64,000 bases of DNA from Eubacterium sp. TM05-53 (GTDB taxonomy: Bacteria > Bacillota_I > Bacilli_A > Erysipelotrichales > Erysipelotrichaceae). Made by a program: the position numbers and the translations under genes. Location: positions 10,251 through 74,250 of the forward strand of contig NZ_QSPK01000004.1 in NCBI RefSeq assembly GCF_003436425.1, given 5' to 3'. This document shows, one piece after another, positions 26,114 through 35,928 of this stretch; positions within the stretch are counted from its first letter, which is position 1, and each line of letters begins with the position of its first letter. Under the pieces are notes generated by a model. It worked only from the letters and a program-made list of their open reading frames with translations, had not been told where the DNA came from and did not search any database.

Positions 26114-26278
26114 AGGTCGGAAAAAGTGTTGACTTTGAATAGTTTTAGGTCGGAAAAAATGTATGATTATATAAAAATGAGGTCAGAAAAAGTGTAAAAT
26201 ATTATTGAATTAAGGCCCGAAAAAATGTAATATCTTTTTATAAAGAGGTCAGAAAAAATGTATAGATTAGCAATTAAG
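26114..26278 (+). repeat. Five tandem repeats with exact 33-bp period over an ATPase start codon
   Basis: AGGTC or its variant AGGCC begins at 26114, 26147, 26180, 26213 and 26246, each step exactly 33 bp. Each unit has a conserved ~16-bp part (consensus AGGTCRGAAAAARTGT) and a variable AT-rich ~17-bp part. The conserved part resembles a ribosome site plus start codon: AGGTC, 7 nt, then ATG or GTG, always at offset 12. In the last unit this is the true ribosome site and ATG (26258) of the AAA ATPase gene. Because 33 is 11 codons, all starts share one frame, but stops follow the third and fourth. Confidence 0.9.
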
Positions 26279-27547
26279 AAACTTAAAGAATGGAAAAATA
26301 AAGAAGATCGTAAACCAATGATTTTAATGGGTGCAAGACAGGTAGGAAAAACTTGGATCATGAAAGAATTTGGCAAAAACGAATATGCGAAAGTCGCATA
26401 TATATCATTTTATAATAATGATAGAATGAATGATGTTTTTGATATGGATTTTGATGTCGATAGAATTATAATGAACTTGAACATAGAATCAGGTATTACT
26501 ATTACACCTAATGACACTTTAATTATATTAGATGAAATTCAAAATGCACCTAAAGCATTGGAGTCTTTAAAATATTTTTGTGAGGATGCAAACGAATATC
26601 ATGTTATTGCTGCTGGATCTTTATTAGGTGTTGCTGTACATGAAAATGTTTCGTTTCCAGTTGGAAAAGTAGATATGTTAGATTTATATCCGTTTAGTTT
26701 TAGAGAATTTTTACTTGCGATGGATGAAAAAAATCTAGTTATGGCATTGGACTCAAAAGATTTTTCTATTATAGATAATTTTTCAGATAAGTTTTTATTC
26801 TGGTTAAAAAATTATTACTATATTGGTGGAATGCCTGCAGTCGTTGATTCGTTTCGTAGAAATAAAGATTATATTAAGGCCCGTCAAATACAAAAAGATA
26901 TTTTAAGACAGTATGAGCAGGACTTTGGAAAACATGTAGATGCGAAAAACTTGCCAAGAATTCGTATGGTATGGCAATCAATTCCAATTCAATTGGCAAA
27001 GGAGAATAAAAAATTTTTCTTTGGGCAAATAAAAAAAGGTGCAAGAAGCAGTGATTTTGAAATTGCGATACAATGGTTAATGGATAGTGGCTTAATATAT
27101 AAAGTAAATCGCGTAAATGAACCGCACATGCCACTAAAAGCATATATAAATATGAGCGCATATAAATTATTTATCTTAGATATTGGCTTGTTAGGTGCTC
27201 TTAGTGATTTACCTGCAAAAACAATACTAGAAAAAGATGAGATATTTGTTGAATTTAAAGGAGCGTTTACAGAACAATATGTTTTGCAACAACTGATTTG
27301 CGATACTCAATATACCCCATATTATTATGGTACAGATAAATCAACTTTTGAGCAGGATTTCATGATTCAAATGGAAGATAAAATTGTTCCAATTGAGGTT
27401 AAAGCAGAAGGGAATATTCGCTCGCAAAGTCTTAAGGTATATTGTGAAAAGTATCGTCCGAAAAAAGCTGTTCGTTTTTCCACGTTAAAATATATGGATC
27501 AAGGATGGATGGTTAATATTCCACTATATGCGGTATCAACACTATAA
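26258..27547 (+). CDS. Orphan AAA+ ATPase with DUF4143 C-terminal domain (1)
   Basis: 429 aa. Walker A MGARQVGKTWIMKEF near residue 27, Walker B LIILDEIQNAPKALE near 90, then the DUF4143 domain whose C-terminal end carries a restriction-endonuclease-like D..IEVK motif (QDFMIQMEDKIVPIEVKAE). Function of this large family is unknown; it is often present in many scattered copies. Expression is likely shaped by the five 33-bp repeats that include its ribosome site. Only distantly similar to the second copy at 33808, which argues against recent duplication. Confidence 0.88.
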   Translation: MYRLAIKKLKEWKNKEDRKPMILMGARQVGKTWIMKEFGKNEYAKVAYISFYNNDRMNDVFDMDFDVDRIIMNLNIESGITITPNDTLIILDEIQNAPKALESLKYFCEDANEYHVIAAGSLLGVAVHENVSFPVGKVDMLDLYPFSFREFLLAMDEKNLVMALDSKDFSIIDNFSDKFLFWLKNYYYIGGMPAVVDSFRRNKDYIKARQIQKDILRQYEQDFGKHVDAKNLPRIRMVWQSIPIQLAKENKKFFFGQIKKGARSSDFEIAIQWLMDSGLIYKVNRVNEPHMPLKAYINMSAYKLFILDIGLLGALSDLPAKTILEKDEIFVEFKGAFTEQYVLQQLICDTQYTPYYYGTDKSTFEQDFMIQMEDKIVPIEVKAEGNIRSQSLKVYCEKYRPKKAVRFSTLKYMDQGWMVNIPLYAVSTL

Positions 27548-27550
27548 TTT

Positions 27551-27580
27551 AAAAGGATGGAATTTTAATTTCCATCCTTT
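27551..27580. terminator. Bidirectional terminator between ATPase gene and atpC
   Basis: AAAAGGATGGAA / TTTCCATCCTTT stem. It follows the DUF4143 gene on the + strand and abuts the stop of atpC on the minus strand, with T-rich sequence after it in both directions. Confidence 0.8.
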
Positions 27581-27989
27581 AATGTATTTGTTTATCTTTA
27601 AATTGTAAACGAGCTAAGGCTCTTGCCATACTGGCTTGTGACATATAATATTCACGAATAGATTGTTTCTGGCGCATTCTTTCTTTGGCACGTTCTAATG
27701 ATTCTTTGGCTCTTCTTGCATCCAATTCTTCTTGTGTTTCACATGTATCGACCAAGACTTCAGCTTGGTTGTTTGAAAAGATCATGGATCCTAATCCACT
27801 AACAACTTCAATTTCAGAATGATCTTCTTTTCGGATTTTTAAAAGGCCAGGCGTTATCGCATAGATGGTTTTGGCATGGTGCGCAAGAAATTGTTTACTG
27901 CCATTTGGCGTATGTATCGTTAATACTTGGGCTTTACCGTTATAAAACACGTGATCACTGGCCATGATTTTTAAATCAAAAAGTTCCAT
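27579..27989 (-). CDS. atpC: F1 ATP synthase subunit epsilon
   Basis: 136 aa: N-terminal beta-sandwich (to ~85) and C-terminal two-helix domain (LDARRAKESLERAKERM and following). Central-stalk subunit that can inhibit hydrolysis. Last gene of the minus-strand operon atpB-E-F-(H/A)-G-D-C, 2 nt after atpD. Sequence is divergent (FLAHHAKTIYAITPG in place of LPGH-type motifs) but length and place are standard. Confidence 0.9.
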   Translation of the reverse strand: MELFDLKIMASDHVFYNGKAQVLTIHTPNGSKQFLAHHAKTIYAITPGLLKIRKEDHSEIEVVSGLGSMIFSNNQAEVLVDTCETQEELDARRAKESLERAKERMRQKQSIREYYMSQASMARALARLQFKDKQIH

Positions 27990-27991
27990 AA

Positions 27992-30287
<2,296 letters not shown>

Positions 30288-30288
<1 letters not shown>

Positions 30289-32030
30289 TATTCTTGTCCT
30301 CTGTATTGTTTGGCTAATGTAATGATTCTTGTCTTTAAATTGTCATCCAGTTTTTTAGTTGTGTTGATCTCACGGCTGATTTCACTATGATTTTCATTAA
30401 ACCAATCGAGTAATTTTGTTTCTTCTTTTTTGACTTGTTTTGAATCCAAATCATCTAGAATTCCTGCATCTGCAACGACAAGTACAATAACCATGTCTGC
30501 ATGTGACATAGGATGGTTTAATGGTTGCTTCAAAAGCTCCATAAGCACTTGTCCATGTTGAAGTTGTCGTTTTGTTGCATCGTCTAAATCTGAGGCAAAT
30601 TGTGTAAACTCCTTCATTTCACGGTATTGTGCTAAGTTGATACGTAATGAACCAGACGCTTTTTTCATGGCTTTGGTTTGAGCGGCTCCACCAACACGGC
30701 TAACAGACAATCCAACATTAACGGCAGGTCTTTGTCCTTCGAAGAATAAATCACTTTCCAAGAAGATTTGTCCATCTGTAATTGAAATGACGTTGGTTGG
30801 AATATATGCACTTACATCTCCGTCTTGGGTTTCGATGATTGGAAGAGCTGTAATGGATCCTCCTGAATTTAATCTAGAAGAACGTTCTAGTAGTCTAGAA
30901 TGTAAATAGAATACATCGCCTGGATAGGCTTCACGTCCTGGAGATCTTCCTAGTAGTAAAGAAATTGTACGGTAGGCGACGGCATGCTTGCTTAAATCAT
31001 CATAGACAATCAGTACGTCCTTGTCTTGATGCATAAAATATTCAGCTAGAGAAGTCGCAGAATAAGGGGCGATATATTGTAGGCTGGCTGAATCGGCAGC
31101 TGTAGAGTTTACAATTACTGTATAGTCCATCGCATCATTTTTCTTTAATGTATTGACTAGGTTAGCAACAGTACTTGCTTTTTGGGCAATAGAGACATAA
31201 ATACAGATACAATCTTTTCCTTTTTGATTTAAAATAGTATCTAATGCGATTGAAGTTTTACCTGTTTGACGATCACCAATGATCAATTCACGCTGTCCTC
31301 TACCAATTGGAAACATAGAGTCAATGGATAGAATGCCTGTTTCCATAGGGGTTGTGACAGGTTTACGGTCAATAATGCTTGGGGCTGGTTCTTCAATAGG
31401 ACGCATTTCAGTGGCTTCAATAGGGCCAAGACCATCAATTGGGTTTCCAAGTGGATCTACGACACGCCCTAAAAAATCTGCACTTACTGGCATACCAGCT
31501 TGTTTTTTTGTTCGAGATACTTTTGTACCTTGACCAATGGTACCTTCTGTATCAAATAAAATAACACCAATGTTTTCGGTTGTGATATCAAGGACCATTC
31601 CTTTTGTGCCATTTTCAAATACAACAACTTCTCCATACATCGCATGATCCAGTCCAGAAATGGTTGCGATACCATCTCCAATTGTTTCGACATAGCCAAC
31701 TTCATTTTCTTGGGAAGTGGCTTCAAATTGTTCGATTGCCTCTTTTAAGATGGACATAAGTGTTCCATCCTTTTTCATTTGAATGGCTTTATCCCTGGCA
31801 GCTTGAATTTGTTCTTGAAGCTGCTGTTGACGAGAACGCGTAGACCAATCGTATTCATCGTTGTTTGCGCTTAGAATAAAGCCTCCACGTACACTTGGAT
31901 CAATAGAGATATTTAGCGTTATGTTTTGGGCTTGGTATTTATTTTTAAGGAATGTCTTTATTTTTTCTTCTTGCGCTGCACTAGGCCTTGTTACACAGCG
32001 TAAGGTTGCATTTAAATTTTCATTGTTCAT
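30288..32030 (-). CDS. atpA: F1 ATP synthase alpha subunit with delta C-terminal domain fused at its N-terminus
   Basis: 580 aa against ~500 for a normal alpha. Residues ~90-580 are ordinary alpha (EVGYVETIGDGIATISGL, P-loop IIGDRQTGKTS, SVSRVGGAAQTKAMKK). Residues ~1-75 instead resemble the C-terminal domain of AtpH: VTRPSAAQEEKIKTFL, ITLNISIDPSVRGGFIL, then a helix SRQQQLQEQIQ. No atpH gene exists: atpF's TAA abuts this gene's ATG exactly, so there is no room for one, and none is elsewhere in the operon. The delta N-terminal six-helix domain is absent. The fusion would give three delta C-terminal domains per F1 instead of one. Confidence 0.9.
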
Positions 32031-32495
32031 TTATTTCATTTCCTTTAAAAAATCATCATATAGTTTTTCATCGCTCTTTGTGTTTGTGATTTTATCAGCC
32101 GCTTTATTGATTAAATCGGCAATTTCAGATTTAGCCTTTGCCTTTTCCTCATTGGCAGCTTCAATCGTTTTGATACGTGCTTGTTCAATCATTTCATCAG
32201 ATTTCTTGTTTGCATCCGCAATAATTTGTTCGTATTCAAGACTTGCTTTTTCTTTCGCATCCGCTAGCATACCATCACAAATTGTTTGCATATTCGCAAG
32301 CTTTTGATCTGCTTTATTTTTTGACTCAAGAGCTTCTTGTTTCTTTTGATTTGCCAAGGCAAAATCCGATTCTATTTCTTGTTTTCTTTTTTCAAGAATG
32401 TCATGTACCGGCTGAAATAGAAAGTGTTTCATCAGTGCATATAAAATAAGTAGATTGATGATTGTCCAAAGAATATTGGAATCAATTCTTAACAT
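32031..32495 (-). CDS. atpF: F0 ATP synthase subunit b
   Basis: 154 aa. One N-terminal membrane helix (ILWTIINLLILYALMKHFLF) then a long charged helix with the coiled-coil periodicity of the peripheral stalk. Length is normal. In conventional enzymes the b C-terminus binds the delta C-terminal domain; here that domain is on alpha, so b may dock directly to alpha fusions. Stop codon and the atpA start are directly adjacent (TAAATG). Confidence 0.93.
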   Translation of the reverse strand: MLRIDSNILWTIINLLILYALMKHFLFQPVHDILEKRKQEIESDFALANQKKQEALESKNKADQKLANMQTICDGMLADAKEKASLEYEQIIADANKKSDEMIEQARIKTIEAANEEKAKAKSEIADLINKAADKITNTKSDEKLYDDFLKEMK

Positions 32496-32507
32496 AGATT
32501 ATCCCAC

Positions 32508-32729
32508 CTATTTCACCATCAAGATGATTAAGATACCTAATACAAATCCGTAGATGGCTGTTGCTTCAGCTAAAGCGGCACCAATTAATAGAGTGCTACG
32601 AATTTTTCCGTGGGCTTCTGGTTGTTGGGCAATAGCTTTTACGGCACTGCTTGTCGCAAAACCAATACCTAATCCTCCACCAATAACGGCAAGTGCTGCC
32701 ATTCCAACTCCGATTGCTGTTAAACTCAT
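32508..32729 (-). CDS. atpE: F0 ATP synthase subunit c (ring), proton type
   Basis: 73 aa, two hydrophobic helices joined by the polar loop AQQPEA. The ion-binding Glu is in ALAEATAIYGF. Sodium-type rings carry Gln in helix 1 and Ser right after the Glu; here those positions are Ile and Ala, so protons are the expected coupling ion. Strong AGGAGG upstream suits the high copy number of this subunit. Confidence 0.94.
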   Translation of the reverse strand: MSLTAIGVGMAALAVIGGGLGIGFATSSAVKAIAQQPEAHGKIRSTLLIGAALAEATAIYGFVLGILIILMVK

Positions 32730-32746
32730 TTTTATTTCCTCCTAAT

Positions 32747-33430
32747 TTATTCTGTTTCTGTCGCTTCCGCGATAAATAGTGATGTTAAAAAGACAAATAC
32801 ATAAGCTTGAATGAATCCATCAAAGAAATCAAAGTACAAGCTAAATACAGTAGGTATAAAGACGGGAACGACCATTTTGATCATTTCCATGATGACGAAT
32901 GCACCAATGACATTACCAAATAGACGCATACATAGAGATAAAGGACGTGTAAATACCTCGAGAATATTGATTGGTGTAACGACGGCAACGGGTTGCGTAA
33001 AACTTTTTATCCAACCCTTCATTCCTTTTGCTCGTATTCCGCTGATTTCGATTAAGATAATACTCATAAGTGCTAATGCGATAGTGACATTCATATCTTT
33101 AGTTGGTGGCTTCATACCGAATATGCCAATGATGTTCGCAAGACCTATATATAATAGGATGGTCGAAATGTATTCACTATATTCTTTGGCATTTTCACCA
33201 AGCATAGATATTGTGAATTTGTCGAGCCATATGACGATGCTTTCGGCTACAATTTGTTTTTTGCCTGGATTATGGACCTTAAGTCCTCGAGTTAACCAAG
33301 CAGAAAGTAAGACAAGTATAGCCATGACAACCCATGTGATGACAACAGATTCACTAATCGCAAAGGGACCGATAGTAAACGCGGTGTCGACGTTTAACTG
33401 ATCAAGTAGTTCTTGTGTGAACTCTTCCAT
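32747..33430 (-). CDS. atpB: F0 ATP synthase subunit a
   Basis: 227 aa from the ATG at 33430, preceded by GGAGGAGCT; the in-frame extension to 33538 has no ribosome site and overlaps the promoter. Several transmembrane helices; the essential Arg is in RPLSLCMRLFGNVIGAF and the C-terminal helix reads AYVFVFLTSLFIAEA. First gene of the operon; no atpI precedes it. Confidence 0.95.
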   Translation of the reverse strand: MEEFTQELLDQLNVDTAFTIGPFAISESVVITWVVMAILVLLSAWLTRGLKVHNPGKKQIVAESIVIWLDKFTISMLGENAKEYSEYISTILLYIGLANIIGIFGMKPPTKDMNVTIALALMSIILIEISGIRAKGMKGWIKSFTQPVAVVTPINILEVFTRPLSLCMRLFGNVIGAFVIMEMIKMVVPVFIPTVFSLYFDFFDGFIQAYVFVFLTSLFIAEATETE

Positions 33431-33509
33431 AGCTCCTCCTTTCAAACAAAAAAAAACGATTGGAAATAATTCATGAATTAAGACACAATTCGCTTTTTTA
33501 TAAGAATGT

Positions 33510-33538
33510 ATTTTAGTTCTCGAGTTTTCAGATTTCAA
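33510..33538 (-). promoter_or_regulatory. Promoter of the atp operon
   Basis: Minus strand: TTGAAA (33538-33533), 17-nt spacer, TAAAAT (33515-33510). It leaves a leader of about 75 nt that includes a T-rich tract just upstream of the atpB ribosome site. Confidence 0.6.
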
Positions 33539-33595
33539 GTGTTTTTATCAATGTAAACGTTATCTGTTTTGTATGACAATGTTTTTATATGTTGT

Positions 33596-33613
33596 GTACA
33601 TATGGTACATATG
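33596..33613. repeat. Tandem GTACATATG pair in the atpB/ATPase intergenic region
   Basis: Two exact 9-bp units in tandem; each contains the palindrome CATATG, so it could be a protein-binding site. Otherwise 33539-33680 shows no gene. Confidence 0.4.
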
Positions 33614-33680
33614 TCTGAATTACATAAGGTATTCAAATTTGTAAGAAAAGAAGTGGTATGGATAACTTTTTGGATATTTG

Positions 33681-33725
33681 ATTTCATTGAACAAAATGGT
33701 CCAAACCGGAAAAAATATTCAATGA
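33681..33725 (+). repeat. 45-bp repeat, copy 1, upstream of the second AAA ATPase gene
   Basis: Exactly identical to 33755-33799 over 45 bp, 74 bp apart. Ends are inverted (CATTGAA near the start, TTCAATG at the end) and the middle contains CCAAACCGGAAAAAATA, similar to the GGAAAAA core of the repeats at 26114. Confidence 0.85.
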
Positions 33726-33754
33726 ACATTGCGCGTAGGGTAATAAATGATATA

Positions 33755-33799
33755 ATTTCATTGAACAAAATGGTCCAAACCGGAAAAAATATTCAATGA
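33755..33799 (+). repeat. 45-bp repeat, copy 2, ending at the ATPase ribosome site
   Basis: Second exact copy. It runs directly into the GAGGTG ribosome site of the gene at 33808, so a bound factor or RNA structure here could affect translation. Confidence 0.85.
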
Positions 33800-33807
33800 G
33801 GTGAATT

Positions 33808-35061
33808 ATGGAAATTAAAAGAGATCAATATTTGAATGCTTTAAAAAATAGAATGCATAATGGAATGATTAAAGTGATTACGGGTATTCGTCGTGCTGGA
33901 AAAAGCTATATTTTATTTAATATATTTCAAAATCACTTATTGTCCATTGGGGTAAATCCGTCACAAATTATTACGATTGAATTTGATCGCTATGAAAACA
34001 GAAAGTATAGAAATCCTGATTTTGTATTGGAATATATTCATTCTTGTCTAAGAAAAGAAGAACAATATTATTTATTGATGGATGAAGTTCAATTATTGCC
34101 TGATTTTGAGGAGGTGTTAAATTCTTTATTACACTATCAAAATTTAGATATCTATGTTACGGGTAGTAATTCAAAATTTTTGTCAAAGGATATAATCACA
34201 CAGTTTCGAGGAAGAGGAGATGAAATTCATGTTTGGCCATTAACTTTTAAGGAGTTTATGCAGGTATATGATGGAGATGTATATAATGGATGGGCTGAAT
34301 ATGTTGTATATGGAGGACTTCCTTTAACTGTGAGTATGAAAACAGAGGAACAAAAAGTTCAATATTTGACAAATTTGTTTAAAGAAACCTATTTGAAAGA
34401 TATTATAGAACGATATCATATTGATAAAGTTCAAGAAATGGATGATTTATTGAATATTTTAGCTTCATCTATAGGTTCTTTAACGAATCCACCTCGCATA
34501 GAAGCAACGTTTAAAAGTCTGATTCATTCAAATATTAGTATGAATACAATTAGACAGTATATTGAGTATTTGGAGGATGCGTTCATTATTAATAAAGCTT
34601 ATCGATATAATGTAAAAGGACGAAAGTATATAGGAACACCTTTAAAATATTATTTTGAAGATGTGGGATTAAGAAATGCAAGATTGGGATTTAGACAAGT
34701 GGAACAAACGCATTTGATGGAAAATATCATATATAATGAATTGAAAAGTCGGGGGTATTCTGTAGATGTTGGAGTTGTTGAAAAACGAGAAGTGGATTCA
34801 AATGGAAAAGAAAAGAAAAAACAACTGGAAATAGATTTTATTGCGAACTTGGGAAGTAAACGCTACTATATACAATCTGCATATAATATGCCAACAGAAG
34901 AGAAAAGAAAACAGGAAAAGGCTTCTTTAATCAGTGTAAAGGATTCTTTTAAAAAAATAATTTTAGTAAAAGATGTTGTTAAGATTTCTAGAGATGAAGA
35001 TGGCATAATGATGATGAATATATATGATTTCTTGTTGAATAAAGATAGTTTAGATTATTAA
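33808..35061 (+). CDS. Orphan AAA+ ATPase with DUF4143 C-terminal domain (2)
   Basis: 417 aa. Walker A TGIRRAGKSYILFNIF near residue 24, Walker B YLLMDEVQLLPDFEEV near 90, LTFKEFMQVYDGD, then DUF4143 with a C-terminal nuclease-like segment (KKQLEIDFIANLGSKRYYIQ). Function unknown. It is bracketed by copies of a ~40-45-bp repeat, two in front and one 2 nt behind its stop, as though gene plus repeats were one cassette. Distant paralogue of the gene at 26258. Confidence 0.88.
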   Translation: MEIKRDQYLNALKNRMHNGMIKVITGIRRAGKSYILFNIFQNHLLSIGVNPSQIITIEFDRYENRKYRNPDFVLEYIHSCLRKEEQYYLLMDEVQLLPDFEEVLNSLLHYQNLDIYVTGSNSKFLSKDIITQFRGRGDEIHVWPLTFKEFMQVYDGDVYNGWAEYVVYGGLPLTVSMKTEEQKVQYLTNLFKETYLKDIIERYHIDKVQEMDDLLNILASSIGSLTNPPRIEATFKSLIHSNISMNTIRQYIEYLEDAFIINKAYRYNVKGRKYIGTPLKYYFEDVGLRNARLGFRQVEQTHLMENIIYNELKSRGYSVDVGVVEKREVDSNGKEKKKQLEIDFIANLGSKRYYIQSAYNMPTEEKRKQEKASLISVKDSFKKIILVKDVVKISRDEDGIMMMNIYDFLLNKDSLDY

Positions 35062-35063
35062 TG

Positions 35064-35102
35064 TTGAACAAAATGGTCCAAACCGGAAAAAATATGCAAT
35101 GA
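35064..35102 (+). repeat. Third copy of the 45-bp repeat, downstream of the ATPase gene
   Basis: 39 bp matching the two upstream copies with one mismatch (ATATGC for ATATTC); it lacks the first six bases. It starts 2 nt after the stop codon. Confidence 0.85.
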
Positions 35103-35103
35103 A

Positions 35104-35129
35104 AAAAAGGAAGATCAATCTTCCTTTTA
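35104..35129. terminator. Bidirectional terminator
   Basis: AAAAGGAAGA / TCTTCCTTTT with loop TCAA, between the convergent ATPase and arsR genes; it includes the arsR stop codon. Confidence 0.85.
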
Positions 35130-35480
35130 ATGTTCTTTCGTATGATCAAAGGCCATGCCTAGAATGGTTTCAATATGTTCGTCATCTAATGAATAGTAAA
35201 CTGTCTTTCCTTCTTTTCTAGATTTAATCAATTTAGAAAGGCGTAAAGCCTTTAATTGATGGGATACGGCAGATTTAGTCATATCGAGTACGTTGGCTAA
35301 ATCGGATACGCACATTTCACTTTGTTGAAGGGATAATAAGAGTTGAAGACGTGTACTATCTCCCATCACTTTAAAGAAATCAGATAGGTTCATAATCTCA
35401 TCAAAGGCAGGCATGTTTTCTTTTACTTCTTGTACTAATTCTGTATTTTTAGGCTTACAGTCACAATGTGTACCAATCAT
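35127..35480 (-). CDS. ArsR/SmtB-family metal-responsive repressor
   Basis: 117 aa; ATG at 35480 with AAAAGGAG upstream. Winged helix core with MCVSDLANVLDMTKSAVSHQ as recognition helix. The C-terminal helix carries DEH then, 11 residues on, H and KE (DEHIETILGMAFDHTKE), which matches the alpha-5 zinc site of SmtB (D-x-H, H, x2, E). The CadC-type CxC pair is not complete (MCVS), though an N-terminal HCDC is present. It therefore probably senses zinc and represses the divergent exporter genes; three operator-like repeats surround it. Confidence 0.88.
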   Translation of the reverse strand: MIGTHCDCKPKNTELVQEVKENMPAFDEIMNLSDFFKVMGDSTRLQLLLSLQQSEMCVSDLANVLDMTKSAVSHQLKALRLSKLIKSRKEGKTVYYSLDDEHIETILGMAFDHTKEH

Positions 35481-35500
35481 ATGTTCTCCTTTTTTCTTTA

Positions 35501-35524
35501 TTATAGTTGAATGATTGAACAATT
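35501..35524. promoter_or_regulatory. Operator-like repeat upstream of arsR (copy 1)
   Basis: A 24-bp sequence containing GTTGAATGATTGAAC is found here and, base for base, at 35879-35902 in front of the exporter gene. The placement before both regulator and target genes indicates the repressor's binding site. Confidence 0.7.
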
Positions 35525-35537
35525 GTCAAAAATGTTA

Positions 35538-35596
35538 TTGACATCATATATGAATCCTATATAATGAAAGTGTAAAAAGTTGAATATATGTTCAAC
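35538..35596 (+). promoter_or_regulatory. Strong promoter and operator of the HMA protein gene
   Basis: TTGACA (35538-35543), 16-nt spacer, TATAAT (35560-35565), both consensus. The inverted repeat GTTGAA-TATATG-TTCAAC (35579-35596) lies just after the expected start point, ideal for repression by the ArsR protein. Confidence 0.75.
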
Positions 35597-35620
35597 TATT
35601 CAAACGTGGAGGACATTAAA

Positions 35621-35839
35621 ATGAAAAAGAGTTATAAGATTGATGTAGATTGCGCAAACTGTGCAAACAAAATGGAAGTAGCTGCTAATAATACGGAAGG
35701 TGTAAAGAGTGCAGTTGTTAACTTCATGATGTTAAAGATGAATGTTGAATTCGAAGAAGGCGTTCAACCTAAAGAAGTTATGGCTCGTGTTTTAGAGAAC
35801 TGCAAAAAAGTTGAAGATGATTGCGAAATTTTCTTTTAA
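35621..35839 (+). CDS. Stand-alone heavy-metal-associated (HMA) domain protein
   Basis: 72 aa ferredoxin-like metal chaperone domain with CANC near residue 11 (DVDCANCANKM). GGAGGAC precedes the ATG at 35621. The exporter downstream lacks an N-terminal HMA domain, so this appears to be the detached metal-binding domain that delivers or senses the cation. Acidic C-terminus (VEDDCEIFF) with another Cys could add a ligand. It sits between two ArsR operators. Confidence 0.88.
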   Translation: MKKSYKIDVDCANCANKMEVAANNTEGVKSAVVNFMMLKMNVEFEEGVQPKEVMARVLENCKKVEDDCEIFF

Positions 35840-35848
35840 TGAAAAGTA

Positions 35849-35872
35849 AGATGCGAAAGCATCTCTATTTTT
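35849..35872 (+). terminator. Weak hairpin after the HMA gene
   Basis: AGATGC-GAAA-GCATCT with a GNRA tetraloop followed by CTATTTTT. Possibly a partial terminator or an mRNA 3' stabiliser between the HMA and exporter genes. Confidence 0.5.
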
Positions 35873-35878
35873 CGATTG

Positions 35879-35902
35879 TTATAGTTGAATGATTGAACAA
35901 TT
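35879..35902. promoter_or_regulatory. Operator-like repeat upstream of the exporter gene (copy 2)
   Basis: Identical 24 bp to 35501-35524. It lies 27 nt before the exporter start codon. Confidence 0.7.
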
Positions 35903-35928
35903 AATATTTTGGAAAGGGTGAAGTAGGT

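Noticed and set aside
26114-26278. CRISPR-like array (regular repeats with variable spacers)
   Set aside because: Conserved part is only ~16 bp and spacer ~17 bp, the last unit is a gene's ribosome site and start codon, and no cas genes are near.
32508-32729. Sodium-coupled c-ring
   Set aside because: The Gln in helix 1 and the Ser after the Glu required for sodium are Ile and Ala.
32811-33401. 196-codon open frame antisense to atpB
   Set aside because: Shadow of the atpB coding sequence on the other strand; no ribosome site and no recognisable protein features.
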